Of a stretch of DNA of 64,000 nucleotides, positions 54,801 to 64,000 are shown piece by piece; the first letter of the stretch is position 1; every line of letters begins with the position of its first letter. This DNA is from Perognathus longimembris pacificus (lineage: Eukaryota; Chordata; Mammalia; Rodentia; Heteromyidae): positions 32,291,479-32,355,478 of the forward strand of contig NC_063188.1 in assembly GCF_023159225.1 (NCBI RefSeq). The letters run 5' to 3'. A program made the position numbers and the translations under genes. The notes beneath the pieces were generated by a model. The model made no database searches. It was given only the letters and a program-made list of their open reading frames with translations, and was not told the origin of the DNA.

Positions 54801-54805
<5 letters not shown>
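54778..54805. repeat. 13-bp perfect inverted repeat, 2-base loop
   Basis: TATATCCTCCTCC (54778-54790) pairs exactly with GGAGGAGGATATA (54793-54805) around a TG loop. Its right arm is the first part of the AT array. Confidence 0.9.
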
Positions 54806-54833
<28 letters not shown>

Positions 54834-54836
54834 TAT

Positions 54837-54866
<30 letters not shown>
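54801..54866. repeat. (AT)n-(ACAT)n compound microsatellite
   Basis: About 27 bases of AT are followed by an ACATATAT segment and then about seven ACAT units. Confidence 0.97.
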
Positions 54867-54867
<1 letters not shown>

Positions 54868-55540
54868 AACACAAATGTATATATAAATTATAATTGTATA
54901 TATTTTGGAGTGCAATGCTATGCTTTAATACAATGTGGGAAGATAAAATCAAGCAAATTGTCATGTCAATTACTTCAGTTAACATTTCTGTGATGGAGAT
55001 AATTGAAATTTCTCCTTAGTGATACTGAAATGGGTACAATTCCATTTTTAGTTGTATTTATCACTCGGTGTTCTTGCTCTTGTCTCTAGTATGTGAGTCT
55101 CGTTCTAAGACTAATGCAAGCTTGGACCCTAACTTGACCTCTCCCTATCTTTCTATATATCTTTCCTGTCTTCACAAGGTTGTGAAGCATCTAAGGCTTG
55201 AAACCTGTTTTTCTCTTTCCTGTTCACCTCTAGTTCGCCACTTTGTTGCTGCTCACCTGCTTCTTAGATTCCTCACTGTGGCTCTGCTCCTGGGATGGAT
55301 TATTTACAACCTCAATTGGACCTCTCTCATGCTCAGGACTAGAAAAGTTCTCTCTGGGGCTTGTTAGTTACCAACGCATGCCCACAAAATTGAAGTTAGC
55401 CTTTTTTGTGTCCAAATGATATTGTGATAGTCTGTAGGCAAAGTGCCCATCATTTTATATGCAATGTTTAATTGACAACAGAATGTGTTCCTTAATGGAA
55501 GCTCCTGACTCAAAGGATCCTGTGATATGTGTAGATATAC
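54867..55540. other. Unassigned sequence
   Basis: No recognisable feature. The 99-aa frame at 55068-55367 has no domain. Confidence 0.4.
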
Positions 55541-55544
55541 AGTG

Positions 55545-55695
55545 TCAAAGCTAGAAAGGACCTTCAATCATTCCATCCAACTCTTTAATTTTCATGTGGG
55601 TAAACTAGGTTACAGAATGGACAAGTATATATAAAGATTAACAGGGAGATTTGGATTAGAACCTAGGGTTTCTATCCCCCAACCCCATGTTAACT
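55545..55695 (-). repeat. MIR-like SINE, antisense
   Basis: 'catccaactctttaattttc', 'gggtaaactaggttacaga' and 'ggattagaacctagggtttc' follow the MIR3/MIR antisense order. Confidence 0.65.
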
Positions 55696-55835
55696 ACTTA
55701 GACAGCATTGGTGGTCATAGTGCCTTGAGGCTGGAGAACAAATGCCAGCTAATGCCCTTGAAAGAAAGTTCTGCTGTTCATAATGAGAAACTCACACAAA
55801 CAAGGATGGATATTAGCATCAAAAGTCCAGAAGAG

Positions 55836-56049
55836 GGCCTGGGAATATGGCCTAGTGACAAGAGTGCTTGCCTTGTATACATGAAGCCCTGGGTTCGATT
55901 CCTCAGCACCACATATATGGAAAAAGCCAGATGTGGCGCTGTGGCTCAAATGGTAGAGTGCTAGCCTTGAGTGAAAAGAAGCCAGTGACAGTGCTCAGAC
56001 CCTGAGTTCAATCTCCACAACTAGCAAAAAACAAAACAAAACAAAACAA
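55836..56049 (+). mobile_element. Type A SINE with TSD
   Basis: It is a complete dimer with an intact B box ('gggttcgattcc') and a (CAAAA)n tail. The target duplication is 'aaagtccagaagag' (55822-55835) against 'aaaatccagaagag' (56050-56063), with one mismatch. Confidence 0.94.
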
Positions 56050-56064
56050 AAAATCCAGAAGAGA

Positions 56065-57045
56065 ATATAAGGGTGGTATTTGAAGGAAATTTAGAAGCAG
56101 AGCCCTAAAATCTACAAGGGGGTGAGGTTGTCATTTTGTTTTCCCTGGGAATCAGATGTCAAAAGTTAGGAATGAAACAGATTTTAGTGAGCGTAAACCA
56201 TTAAAAAATAAAATAAAAGAGGATAGGAAGACAAATAGGTATAAGAAGTCTTCATAACATCTGCAGGTATGATACCTATGAAAGAGGAGGGAAACTAGTA
56301 GGCTTATGTAGATAGAGCCCCAGACTGTGATGGAACTTTGAAAAGTTAGAGCCAACCCAAAAGGAGCTCTATTTCCAAGATTTTTCAGAGAGGCTTTCTG
56401 TGTTGGCCAGAAATAGCTAGGTTTTTTTTACCCTCAATGTGCTCAGGCTTTGTCTGGGGATTGAGTAGGAAGCATGAGTTGACATGTTTACTTTTCTTCT
56501 TCCTGTGGCAGACCTGTGCTGTGTAATAAATGTCCTTTCTCTGTCCTTTACCATTACTGGTCTCTATATTTGGCATGTTAGGGTGAATAAGTGGACCTGA
56601 CATAAGAAATCTAGAAGTTTGGGCCTGAGGCCTAAAATCTCCTAAAACCATTCCAAGATGTTTTTTGAATAATTAAATACTTTATGTGTGCAAGTATGAA
56701 AGTGTCATAAAGAAATCCACTGTTTTGTAAAAAAAATCATAATAAAAAATGACAAAAAGTATCTTGACACATCAGGAAGGAAGAATAAACAATAGCTAAA
56801 GCAGAAATACAAGTACATACAGCAAACTATCATTTTCATCATGAGTTTTGTAAGTTATGTTTAATAGCTGAAACAAATATAGCATCATCTGATACTGAGG
56901 ACAGTGACATTTAAAAGTGAGGAAAGTAAAGCGGTCTACAAATAGAAGTGAGGATTTTTACTCTTCACTGAAGTGGTAAGAGGTTGCGACTAGTGCACAT
57001 CATGGAGCAGACTGATACTAGTCGTCACATACCTACATTGTAACA
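56065..57045. other. Unassigned sequence
   Basis: No recognised repeat. The last few hundred bases may belong to the ancient L1 that follows. Confidence 0.4.
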
Positions 57046-57332
57046 TATTGATCAATTACTGTGAAAACTATACAGACATGCCAAAAATAATGACAGGTAA
57101 ACCAAGATACATTCCTAAAATATATTCAATTTACCCTTAAGAATGCAAGACAATAGAATAGAGGAATGCGAACCCAAAAAGAAAAACAGAAAATAAATAA
57201 TAGACTGGGAAGCTAAAGTATTAATATATCAGTTGGTACTTTAAACATAAAAGGTCCAAATGAACTAATTGGAAAAAAAAGATTGACAAAATATGGCTCA
57301 AATATATACTGATTTTGAAGAAAAGTTATTAT

Positions 57333-57400
57333 TTATTTATTTTCTGCTACTGGGGATTGAATTCAGGTCCTTGAACTTGCTAGGCAAGTGGCATCAAAAT
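57333..57400 (-). repeat. ID-like SINE fragment, antisense
   Basis: 'actggggattgaattcagg', 'tccttgaacttgctaggcaag' are the antisense B-box and A-box parts; truncated. Confidence 0.65.
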
Positions 57401-57435
57401 GCTACAATGACAACAGGAAAATCTCTAAATTATTA

Positions 57436-57614
57436 TTATTATTTATTTATTTTTTTGGCCAGTCCTGGGCCTTGGACTCAGGGCCTGAGCACTGTCCCTG
57501 GCTTCTTCCCGCTCAAGGCTAGCACTCTGCCACTTGAGCCACAGCGCCGCTTCTGGCCGTTTTCTGTATATGTGGTGCTGGGGAATCGAACCTAGGGCCT
57601 CGTGTATCCAAGGC
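57436..57614 (-). mobile_element. Type A SINE, antisense, 5' truncated, perfect TSD
   Basis: The Geo-like unit and most of the ID-like unit are present, ending at 'ctcgtgtatccaagg' without the A-box end. The 13-base target duplication 'ctctaaattatta' is perfect at 57423-57435 and 57615-57627. CpGs are well kept ('cccgctc', 'cagcgccgc', 'ggccg'), so it is young. Confidence 0.94.
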
Positions 57615-57962
57615 CTCTAAATTATTAATGATAACATGAAAATCTCTAAATAAAAAAAAACACTTCTGCGTATTCGGTGAGTTAAAGAGTAAATCTTACA
57701 AAAATACATACATAGTACTGTATGAAAATGAAATATAATATTAAAAGGTAGGATAAAGAGAAAAAATTATAGTCTTGAATGCTTACATTAGAAATAGGAA
57801 TAGGTCTTCAGTCACCTGTGAAAAAACCATAAAAGTGAAAACAAGAAAATCCCATGTGAATGTAAGGAAAGATGATAATGATAAATAGAAATCAGTACAC
57901 TGAAAACAGAAAAATCAATAAGACACAAAGTAAATGTTTAGGGTTTTTTTTCTCTCCAAAAT

Positions 57963-58190
57963 TTAGGTAGGGTGCTGGTGGCTGAAGAGTATAATTCTAG
58001 CTACTCAAGAAGCTGAAACATGGAGAATTAAGTTTGGAGGCCAGCTCTGTCTCCAATTAACCTGTAAAATGTCAGAGTAGAAGCGCGTATCAATTGGTAG
58101 TGTGCCAGCTGAACAAGCATGTCAAGCAATTGCTCAATGCTGTTCTGTCTGATAGCAGCACACAAAAATCATAAATAGCCCGCAAAACTG
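57963..58190 (+). mobile_element. Type B SINE, degenerate
   Basis: 'gtgctggtggctgaagag', 'ataattctagctactcaag' and 'ctgtctccaattaacc' are the B1-like head and linker. The 3' unit is worn. Confidence 0.72.
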
Positions 58191-58286
58191 GAAAAAAGTG
58201 GAAAGATACAAAACAGCAAGATTATGAGTATATTAAGGGCTATTACTGCAGACCCTGGGAGTTCTTAAAAAGATGATATGGGGGGA

Positions 58287-58487
58287 GGGCTGGGAATATG
58301 GCCTAGTGGTAGAGTGCTCACCTCGCATACATGAAGCCCTGGGTTCGATTCCTCAGCACAACATATATAGAAAATGGCCAGAAGTGGCGCTGTGGCTCAA
58401 GTGGCAGAGTGCTAGCCTTGAGCAAAAAGAAGCCAGGGACAGTGCTCAGGCCCTGAGTCCAAGCCCCAGGATTGGCAAAAACAAAAC
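58287..58487 (+). mobile_element. Type A SINE with TSD
   Basis: It is a complete dimer from 'gggctgggaatatggcc' to 'ccccaggattggc' with a CAAAA tail. 'aaaaagatgatatggg' (from 58267) and 'aaaaagatgatgtggg' (58488-58503) are the target duplication. Confidence 0.94.
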
Positions 58488-59147
58488 AAAAAGATGATGT
58501 GGGAATAGTTTAAAGAACTTTACCATAATAAATCTGACAGTCTGGAAGAGCAAGTTCCAAAATGGACAAACTATCACAATTGAACTGTGATGAAACTAAG
58601 AAATTTGAATATCTCTTATATACATTAAAGAAACTGAATATATAATTTGAAGTCTTTTGAAAAAAAATTCACTCTCGGGTCATTTGGCTAAAGAAGTATA
58701 TGAACATTTAAGGAAAAATAATATAAACTATATGCAATCTTTTTCCAGAAAGCAAAAATTCAGGAAACGTCCCACACCTCATTTCATGAAGCCAGTACTA
58801 TTACACTGATATAAACCACATAAAAATAACACACAAAAAAGAAAACTAGAGACCACAGTCTCTTATGAAAATAGGTATCAAATCCTTCAAAAATAGTACT
58901 GAATTCATTCTAAGATGGGAAATTTTTTCAAAGTATACAAGGGGAAAGGAACTCCCATGCAAAAACCAATCAGTGTAATTCACTGTATCAACCAGACTAG
59001 AAAGATAATTATATCAATTGCCAAAGGAAAGTATCTGATCACATCAAACAACAATTCATGATTAAACACTCTCAGAATGTCATGAATGGAGAAAAACGAT
59101 TTTAATCTAGCGAAACATCTTTCATGAAAACTTACCACGAGGGCTGG

Positions 59148-59228
59148 CTTGGGATACAGCTCAGTGGTAGCATGAGTTTATACATGTGCAAGGCACATAA
59201 CAATTCTATCCCCAGCACCATGCAGAAA
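59148..59228 (+). repeat. ID-like SINE monomer
   Basis: 'gggctggcttgggatacagc', 'tcagtggtagcatgagttt' and 'aattctatccccagcacc' form an ID unit within the ancient L1. Confidence 0.78.
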
Positions 59229-59597
59229 CAGCAACACAAACCTCACAGCTAGCATTATATTGTCAGGAATTGAAAACCTTTTTTTCTGCCAAAGACCATT
59301 TTGATCCTTATTACACCATTCCGAATCATGCAAAATTATCAGTACAGGCAGATGGGCAGTGGGCAGGCTGACAAGAAGCATATGAGGAGCATATGAGATT
59401 GGAATATTCCCACTTTCTACTCTTATTTAACATGGAACTAGGAGTTCTAGCTATTACAATAAGGTAGCGAGAAGACATTAAAAGTTGGAAAAGATATAAT
59501 CTTATTTCTATTTGCAGATGGTATGTAGAAAATACCAAGAAGTCTACTAAATAACAGCAATAACAATACTTTACAATTTAAAAAGTGAGTTCATGGA

Positions 59598-59845
59598 TCT
59601 TTTTTTCTTTGTTGTCCAATCCTGGGCTTGAACTCAGGGCTGGAGCACTGTCCTAGAGCTTCTTTTACTCATGGCTAGTGTTCTACCACTTGAGGCATAG
59701 TACCACTTCTTGGTTTTTCTGAGTAATTTATTGGAGACACAAGTCTCATGGACTTTCCTGCCTAGGCTGGCTTTGAACTGCTATTCTTAAATCTCAGCCA
59801 CATGAGCAGCTAGAATTATAGGCATGAGCCACCAGCACCCAGGGA
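59598..59845 (-). mobile_element. Type B SINE, antisense
   Basis: The composite runs from a T-run and 'ccaatcctgggcttgaac' through 'taatttattggagacac' to 'ataggcatgagccaccagc'. It interrupts the L1 ORF2 sequence. Confidence 0.88.
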
Positions 59846-59975
59846 ATTCATGAAGTTTTGAAGATATAAGATCAATGTGCAAAATCAACTACATTATACA
59901 TATTAGCAATGAACATGAAAAATACTAAAACATAAAAACACCATTTATAATATAATCCCTGCAAATAAAATGAGA

Positions 59976-60056
59976 TGGGGGGATGTGACTTGAACTGAAG
60001 GTTTCAGCACATACTAGGCATGACTTCTACCATTGAGCTACATCTTCAGTCCCTGA
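59976..60056 (-). repeat. ID-like SINE monomer, antisense
   Basis: 'gtgacttgaactgaaggtttc', 'catactaggcatgacttc' and 'accattgagctacatcttc' are antisense ID segments. Confidence 0.72.
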
Positions 60057-60275
60057 TTTTAACAAAACATGTACATGATGTGTATGTTGAAAATGACAAA
60101 GTACTGATGAGAGAATATAAATAATTCTTAAATAGATGGAGATAAATACTCTGTTCCAAGTTGGAAGAATGAATGGAAGAAGCATATTAAACTTTCCCAT
60201 ATTGATTTATAGATTTAGTGAAATCAATCCCTGTCAAAATCTCAGCAAAGATTGTGACATAGGCAAGCTTATTGT

Positions 60276-60277
<2 letters not shown>

Positions 60278-60315
<38 letters not shown>
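60278..60315. repeat. (GT)19 microsatellite
   Basis: A 38-base GT array lying between the target duplication and the body of the antisense SINE that follows, so it is the SINE tail. Confidence 0.97.
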
Positions 60316-60316
<1 letters not shown>

Positions 60317-60511
60317 GTGTGCAAGTCCTGTGGCTTGAACTCAGGGCCTGGGCACTGTCCCTAAGCTTCTTTGGCTCAATGCTAGCACTCTACCACTTGA
60401 GCCACAGTTCTACTTCTGGCTTTTTCTGTGTATGTGGTGCTGAGGAATAAAACCCAGGGGGCTTCATGCATGCTAGGCAAACACTCTACCACTAAGTCAC
60501 ATTCCCCACCA
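60316..60511 (-). mobile_element. Type A SINE, antisense, with (GT)n tail
   Basis: The antisense dimer runs from 'gcaagtcctgtggc' to 'cacattccccacc'. A 9-base duplication 'ttattgtaa' at 60269-60277 and 60512-60520 encloses both the GT array and the SINE, so the array is part of the inserted unit. Confidence 0.9.
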
Positions 60512-61040
60512 TTATTGTAAATTTTATATTGGAAGATACAGGTGTTGAAATAACAAAAACAATCTTGACAAGAACAAAGTGTGAAGGTTCACCTTACTTG
60601 ATATTAAGGTTTACTGCATAATTATAATAATTAAGACAAAGTAGTGGAGGAACGGATACATGGCTCACTGCATCAGAATGGAGATCAATGGAATAGAATA
60701 GAGAACCCAGAAATAGACTCACACAAGCATGCCCAACTGTCTTTCACAAACATATAAAAGCCATTCAATGGCAGAAGGATGATACCTTCAGTAAACGGTA
60801 CTATAGCAATTGGACGTTTTCTGGCAAAGAACAAAAATATCTCCAACCTAAGTTTCACATATTCTATGAAAACTAACATAAGATAGAACACACCCTTAGA
60901 TGTAAAATGTAAAACTATAATAGTTTTAGGAAACAAAATAACAGGAGATAGTCGCTTAGGTCTGGGATAAGGATTAGTCGTACCCTGAAAACTCATGGTC
61001 CATAGAAATAAAAGAAAAAAACGGATAATTTGGACCTTAT

Positions 61041-61738
61041 AAAATGTTGATTTGCATTTCCTTTATGGCCAGAGATGTTGAATATTTCTTTTGGCCATTT
61101 TTACTTCTTCTGAGAAGTGTCTTTGTAAGTTATTAGCACATTTATTAACTGCGTTGTTGTTTCTTTGAAGGTTTATTTTGGGGGGTTTAATTTTTGGAGT
61201 ATCTAGAATGTGCCTATAAATCTACAAGTAAACACACTGGGTGGTAGGCAAGGAGTTACAAATGAAGTAAATGAAGTGTGATAGACTCTATGGAGAGCAT
61301 AAATAATATAGTTCTATAAAAAGACTAAGTCAAACCCAACAAAATAAGTACTAGGAACTGTGTACTCATAAGAGGGTATGGTGGGGCCAAGGGGAAAGAG
61401 GTAGAAGAATGAAAGGGGGAGGAGGGAGAATGCAGATAAGAGTTCATTGTATATGTCACAGAACTGAGAAATATAAGGGAAGGGGTGGGTGAGTTGAGGG
61501 CAGATGGAAATGTTGAATTGGTGACACAGATCAAGACTCATTATACACATAAATTGCTTTGTTAAAGGCAAACTAGTTTAATACATGACCTAAAATTACG
61601 ATAAGTAAGGGAAGGGGTGGGTGAGAATGTTGAAGGGATGACATTGATCAAGATGCACTGTATTCATAAACTGCTTTGGTGAATTGCAACTCCTTTGTAC
61701 AACTACTTAAAGGTAATACAAATATTCAAACAAAATGG
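61041..61738 (+). mobile_element. Younger L1 insertion with inverted 5' part
   Basis: The ancient L1 sequence breaks after 'ttggaccttataaaat' and resumes at 'ggaaagcttttgcaatg'. The insert starts with antisense L1 ORF2 ('gttgatttgcatttcct', 'cttctgagaagtgtctttg', about 61041-61190). It then continues as a sense L1 3' UTR with G-rich and AT modules, ending 'aacaaaat'. The inversion is the pattern left by twin priming. Only about five bases ('aaaat') can serve as a duplication. Confidence 0.65.
61474..61690 (+). repeat. Tandem 132-bp module in L1 3' UTR
   Basis: 'taagggaaggggtgggtgag' occurs at 61474-61493 and again at 61606-61625. Each copy is followed by 'atgttga', 'gatcaaga', 'cat(a)aa..tgcttt' in the same order. 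The copies have diverged, so the duplication is old or belonged to the source L1. Confidence 0.8.
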
Positions 61739-61876
61739 AAAGCTTTTGCAATGTGAAAGCCCTTCTGAAGAGAATGAAAAACAAAGCTATAGACCTGAAG
61801 AAAATATGTACAAACCACAAACACAAAAGAAAATTCATATCTATAAAACATAAATAACTTTCAAAATGTAATAGCA

Positions 61877-62036
61877 GGGCTGGGAATATGGCCTAGTGGT
61901 ACAGTGTTTGCCTCGTCTACATGAAGCCCTGGGTTGGATTCCTCAGCACTGTGCTCAAGAGGTAGAGTTCTAGCCCTGAGCACAAAGAAGCCAGGGACAA
62001 TGCTGAGGCCCTGAGTTCAAGCCCCAGGACTGGCAA
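61877..62036 (+). mobile_element. Type A SINE with internal deletion, perfect TSD
   Basis: It begins 'gggctgggaatatggcc' and ends 'ccccaggactggc', but the join of the two units is missing: 'cctcagcac' passes straight to 'tgtgctcaagaggtag', about 45 bases short. The target duplication 'aaaatgtaatagca' is perfect at 61863-61876 and 62037-62050. Confidence 0.94.
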
Positions 62037-62330
62037 AAAATGTAATAGCAAATAATTCCCATTTAGAAAATGGGTAAAATGTGCAAAAACCTTCACAAAA
62101 GGGAATATACAAACAAGGAATGAAGCACATGAACAGATGCTCAACATTAATAACAGTGAGATAAACGCAAAGTACAACAAGGAGCTATCACTACATATGT
62201 ATTAAAATGGATAAAATAAAACATGATGACACCACCAAACATAGGCAAAGATGTAGAGAAGATGGATCATACATACACCGGGAATGTAAAAAGGAGAAAA
62301 CAACTTGGCAACTGCATTAAAAATTAAACA

Positions 62331-62560
62331 TGTGGCCAGATGCTGTTGGCTCACATCATTGTCCTGGCTACTTAGGAAAGTGAGACCTGGAAGATCATGG
62401 TTCAAAGCCAGTCTGGGCAGAAAAATCCACAAGACTCCATCTGCAAGAACACTAACAAAAAGCTGGGCTGGCAGCCTGGTTCAAGTGGTGAGTACCAGTC
62501 AAGGAAGGAAGCCAAATGAGTATGAGAATCTGAGTTCAAACTTCAGTGCTGGTGAAAAAA
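62331..62560 (+). mobile_element. Type B SINE, old
   Basis: 'gctgttggctcacatcattg', 'gaagatcatggttcaaagcc' and 'agtctgggcagaaaaatcc' are the head. 'ggttcaagtggtgagtacc' and 'gagttcaaacttcagtgctgg' are the tail. Confidence 0.82.
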
Positions 62561-62740
62561 ATCAAATATGTGCTTACCCTATGAACTTGTAATTATACAC
62601 TCAGATATTTACCCCAGGGAAATGAAAAGATATGCTTGTATTGGGCCTGTACAAGAACATTACAAATACCATTGGTGGATATATGGTTAAACTGAGGTAT
62701 ATCCACTTATAATCATAGGACTCAGTAATGAAAAGGAACT

Positions 62741-63077
62741 ACCTATGGTCGTGCATGGTGATTCATGCCTGTGATCCAAACTATGTAGAAGGTGAAGATT
62801 CAAAGGATGGCAGCTTGAGGCCTGCCTGGAGAAAATGTTCACAAGATCCCAATTCAACCAACAAGCTAGGGCTTGGTGGTACATGCCTGTGATCCCACCT
62901 ATGTGGAAGGACAGTAGATAAGTGGATCATGGTCCATGGCTGGCTGTGGACAAAAAATGGGAGACCTTATCTAAACACATAATCTAAAAATGAAAAGGGC
63001 TGGTGGCATGGATCAAGAAGAATAACTGTATGGAAATCCCAAGGCCCTGAGTTCAAACCCCAGAACTGCCAAACACA
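62741..63077 (+). mobile_element. Three-part SINE: B1-like, B1-like, Geo-like
   Basis: Two successive B1-like heads occur ('gtgattcatgcctgtgatcc' at about 62758 and 'gtacatgcctgtgatccc' at about 62879). A Geo-like 3' unit follows ('ggcatggatcaag', 'gagttcaaaccccagaactgcc'). Flanks 'aaaggaacta' and 'agaggaacta' could be a shared target duplication of about 9 bases. If so the unit moved as one trimer; otherwise it is two adjacent insertions. Confidence 0.7.
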
Positions 63078-63480
63078 AAAGAGGAACTAATATCTTGGAT
63101 GAATATCCAGGTATGTTTATGCTAAGAAGAAACCTATTCTCACAAAGTACATAATATATGACTAAATCTACTCATTTCTGTGAAATGATAACATTGTAGA
63201 AATATAGTAGAAATGGAGTATAGGTTAGTGGTTGCCTTGGGTTAAAGAGATAGGGGAGGTGTGAGGCAAGGAAATATGGTTCTCAAAGGGGCACAGGTGG
63301 AATGCCTGAGGTGATGGTACTGTTTGGTATCTTGATTTCAGTGGTGGACACAGGAACCCAAAAAGGTGATAATAAGATACAGAAGTAAACACCACACACA
63401 CATAGATGGGGATGGATTCAATTGGGAAAATCTGAATAATAATAATAATAGATTATATAAAAGTCAACATTCAGACTGTG

Positions 63481-63599
63481 CTATTACAATTTTTTCTAAA
63501 ATGTTACCATTGAGAAAGACTAGGCAAAGTGCACAGCTACTTTCTGTCTTGTTTTATCCAACTGAATGTAAATCTGCATTTGTCACAATAAAAATTTCC
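63481..63599. other. Unassigned sequence
   Basis: No recognisable feature. A short AAT repeat precedes it at 63437-63450. Confidence 0.4.
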
Positions 63600-63860
63600 C
63601 TGATAAATGTCAGTAGTGCTGAAGTTGAGTGGGTTAACAGGAGGGTAGGAAGAGGCAGCCAGATCAGCCGAGCAGAGGCCAGATGGTTCAGGGCCAGGAA
63701 TCGATGGAAGGAGTTTGATTTTATTCTAAACCCATTGGGAAGCTACTGGAGGGGAGTCACATGAGTGGGTTTTTATTTTAACAAATTGTTCTGGTTGCTA
63801 TGTGGATGGCTAAGAGTGGGAACAAGGAGACCAGTTAGGAGACCTTTGGAATAAACTAGC
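63600..63860 (-). repeat. L2-related ancient repeat, antisense
   Basis: 'gatttgattttattctaaac'-type sequence, 'ccattgggaagctactggag', 'gtcacatgagtgggtttt' and 'ggagaccagttaggagac' match the antisense of the L2-type repeat also seen in sense at 33785. Confidence 0.55.
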
Positions 63861-63945
63861 ATTTCTCTCTTTGTCATTACCATTGTGACATGAAGTTTTG
63901 CAAGCTTGCACGGTAAGAGAGCAAAGACAGAAGTGAATGGGCACA

Positions 63946-63947
<2 letters not shown>

Positions 63948-63989
<42 letters not shown>
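63948..63989. repeat. (AT)21 microsatellite
   Basis: A 42-base AT array near the window end. The sequence stops at 64000, so the context to the right is unknown. Confidence 0.97.
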
Positions 63990-63991
<2 letters not shown>

Positions 63992-64000
63992 TAACAGAAA

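Larger units (their letters stand above)
57050..63480 (+). mobile_element. Ancient L1, ORF2 to 3' UTR, multiply interrupted
   Basis: L1 ORF2 can be followed in order on the plus strand. Early ORF2 is at 57220-57300 ('aaggtccaaatgaactaatt'). The segment before RT is at 57770-57830 ('cttgaatgcttacattagaa'). RT-domain sequence lies at 58540-59130. The RT catalytic block is at about 59495-59525, where 'atttgcagatggtatg' stands for the FADD motif. Later ORF2 follows at 60590-61040 ('ggaatagaatagagaaccc'), 61740-61870 and 62040-62330. 3' terminal sequence is at 62560-62740 and 63080-63480 ('gtggttgccttgggtta'). Many frameshifts and stops make it inactive. Later insertions are annotated separately. 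The exact ends are unclear. Confidence 0.82.

Noticed and set aside
25127..57595. Recurrent peptide of the type 'SPGPWTQGLSTVPGFFLLKA' in several frames
   Set aside because: It recurs at six or more loci because it is the antisense translation of the type A SINE. It is not a protein family.
1..64000. A new enzymatic, defence or secretion system
   Set aside because: No coding genes, operon-like order or conserved protein domains other than decayed L1 ORF2 are visible on either strand.

Overview
The window is mammalian nuclear DNA, AT-rich and dense in interspersed repeats. I find no protein-coding gene or exon that I can support. The longest open frames (217, 155 and 141 aa) fall in, or are largely made of, repeats or low-complexity tracts, and none resembles a known protein. 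The best clue to the host is the SINE repertoire. Many copies have an ID-like tRNA head (A box like 'ctagtggcaagagtg', B box like 'ggttcgattcc') joined to a second tRNA-like unit ('gctgtggctcaagtgg', ending 'ccaggactggc'). A second set joins a 7SL/B1-like head to that same second unit. From memory these match the ID-like/Geo dimers described for geomyoid rodents (kangaroo rats, pocket mice, gophers). Rodent is near certain; geomyoid is likely.

In this annotation, 'type A' means the ID-like + Geo-like dimer and 'type B' means the B1-like + Geo-like composite. Both are inferred from copies seen here.

Layout. 1-10 kb: mostly unassigned sequence with MIR and L2 relics, a plus-strand L1 3' UTR (about 4.25-4.93 kb), several type A SINEs and a solo LTR at 9195-9543 with a 5-bp target duplication. 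10-20 kb: a hAT relic, a Tigger end, a MaLR LTR, a 91-bp L1 tail with a perfect 14-bp target duplication, and an L1 3' end with a C-rich tract at 19.15-19.34 kb. 20-33 kb: SINE clusters, including a type A nested in a type B, an antisense L1 piece, two MaLR LTRs and many dinucleotide repeats. 33-47 kb: L2 relics, a solo LTR at 37003-37354 with a 4-bp duplication, a very fresh type A copy at 37.6 kb, a large TTCC tract at 39.6 kb and a Tigger relic at 42.6 kb. 47-56 kb: a MaLR LTR, old B1 monomers, a third solo LTR at 51905-52366, and an antisense L1 whose ORF2 tail is broken by a 122-bp retrocopy of an mRNA 3' end. 57-63.5 kb: one ancient plus-strand L1 whose ORF2 can be followed for about 6 kb through many later insertions, including a younger L1 with an inverted 5' part.

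The window therefore reads as a stratified record of retrotransposition. Oldest are L2, MIR, MER5-like, Tigger and ancient L1; then MaLR LTRs and B1 monomers; then type B and type A SINEs, young L1 tails and solo LTRs. The order is supported directly by nesting and target-site duplications. I see no evidence of a new enzymatic or defence system. The most informative items are the 3'-end retrocopy, the three solo LTRs, the modular L1 3' UTRs, and the link between SINE tails and CA/GT microsatellites.
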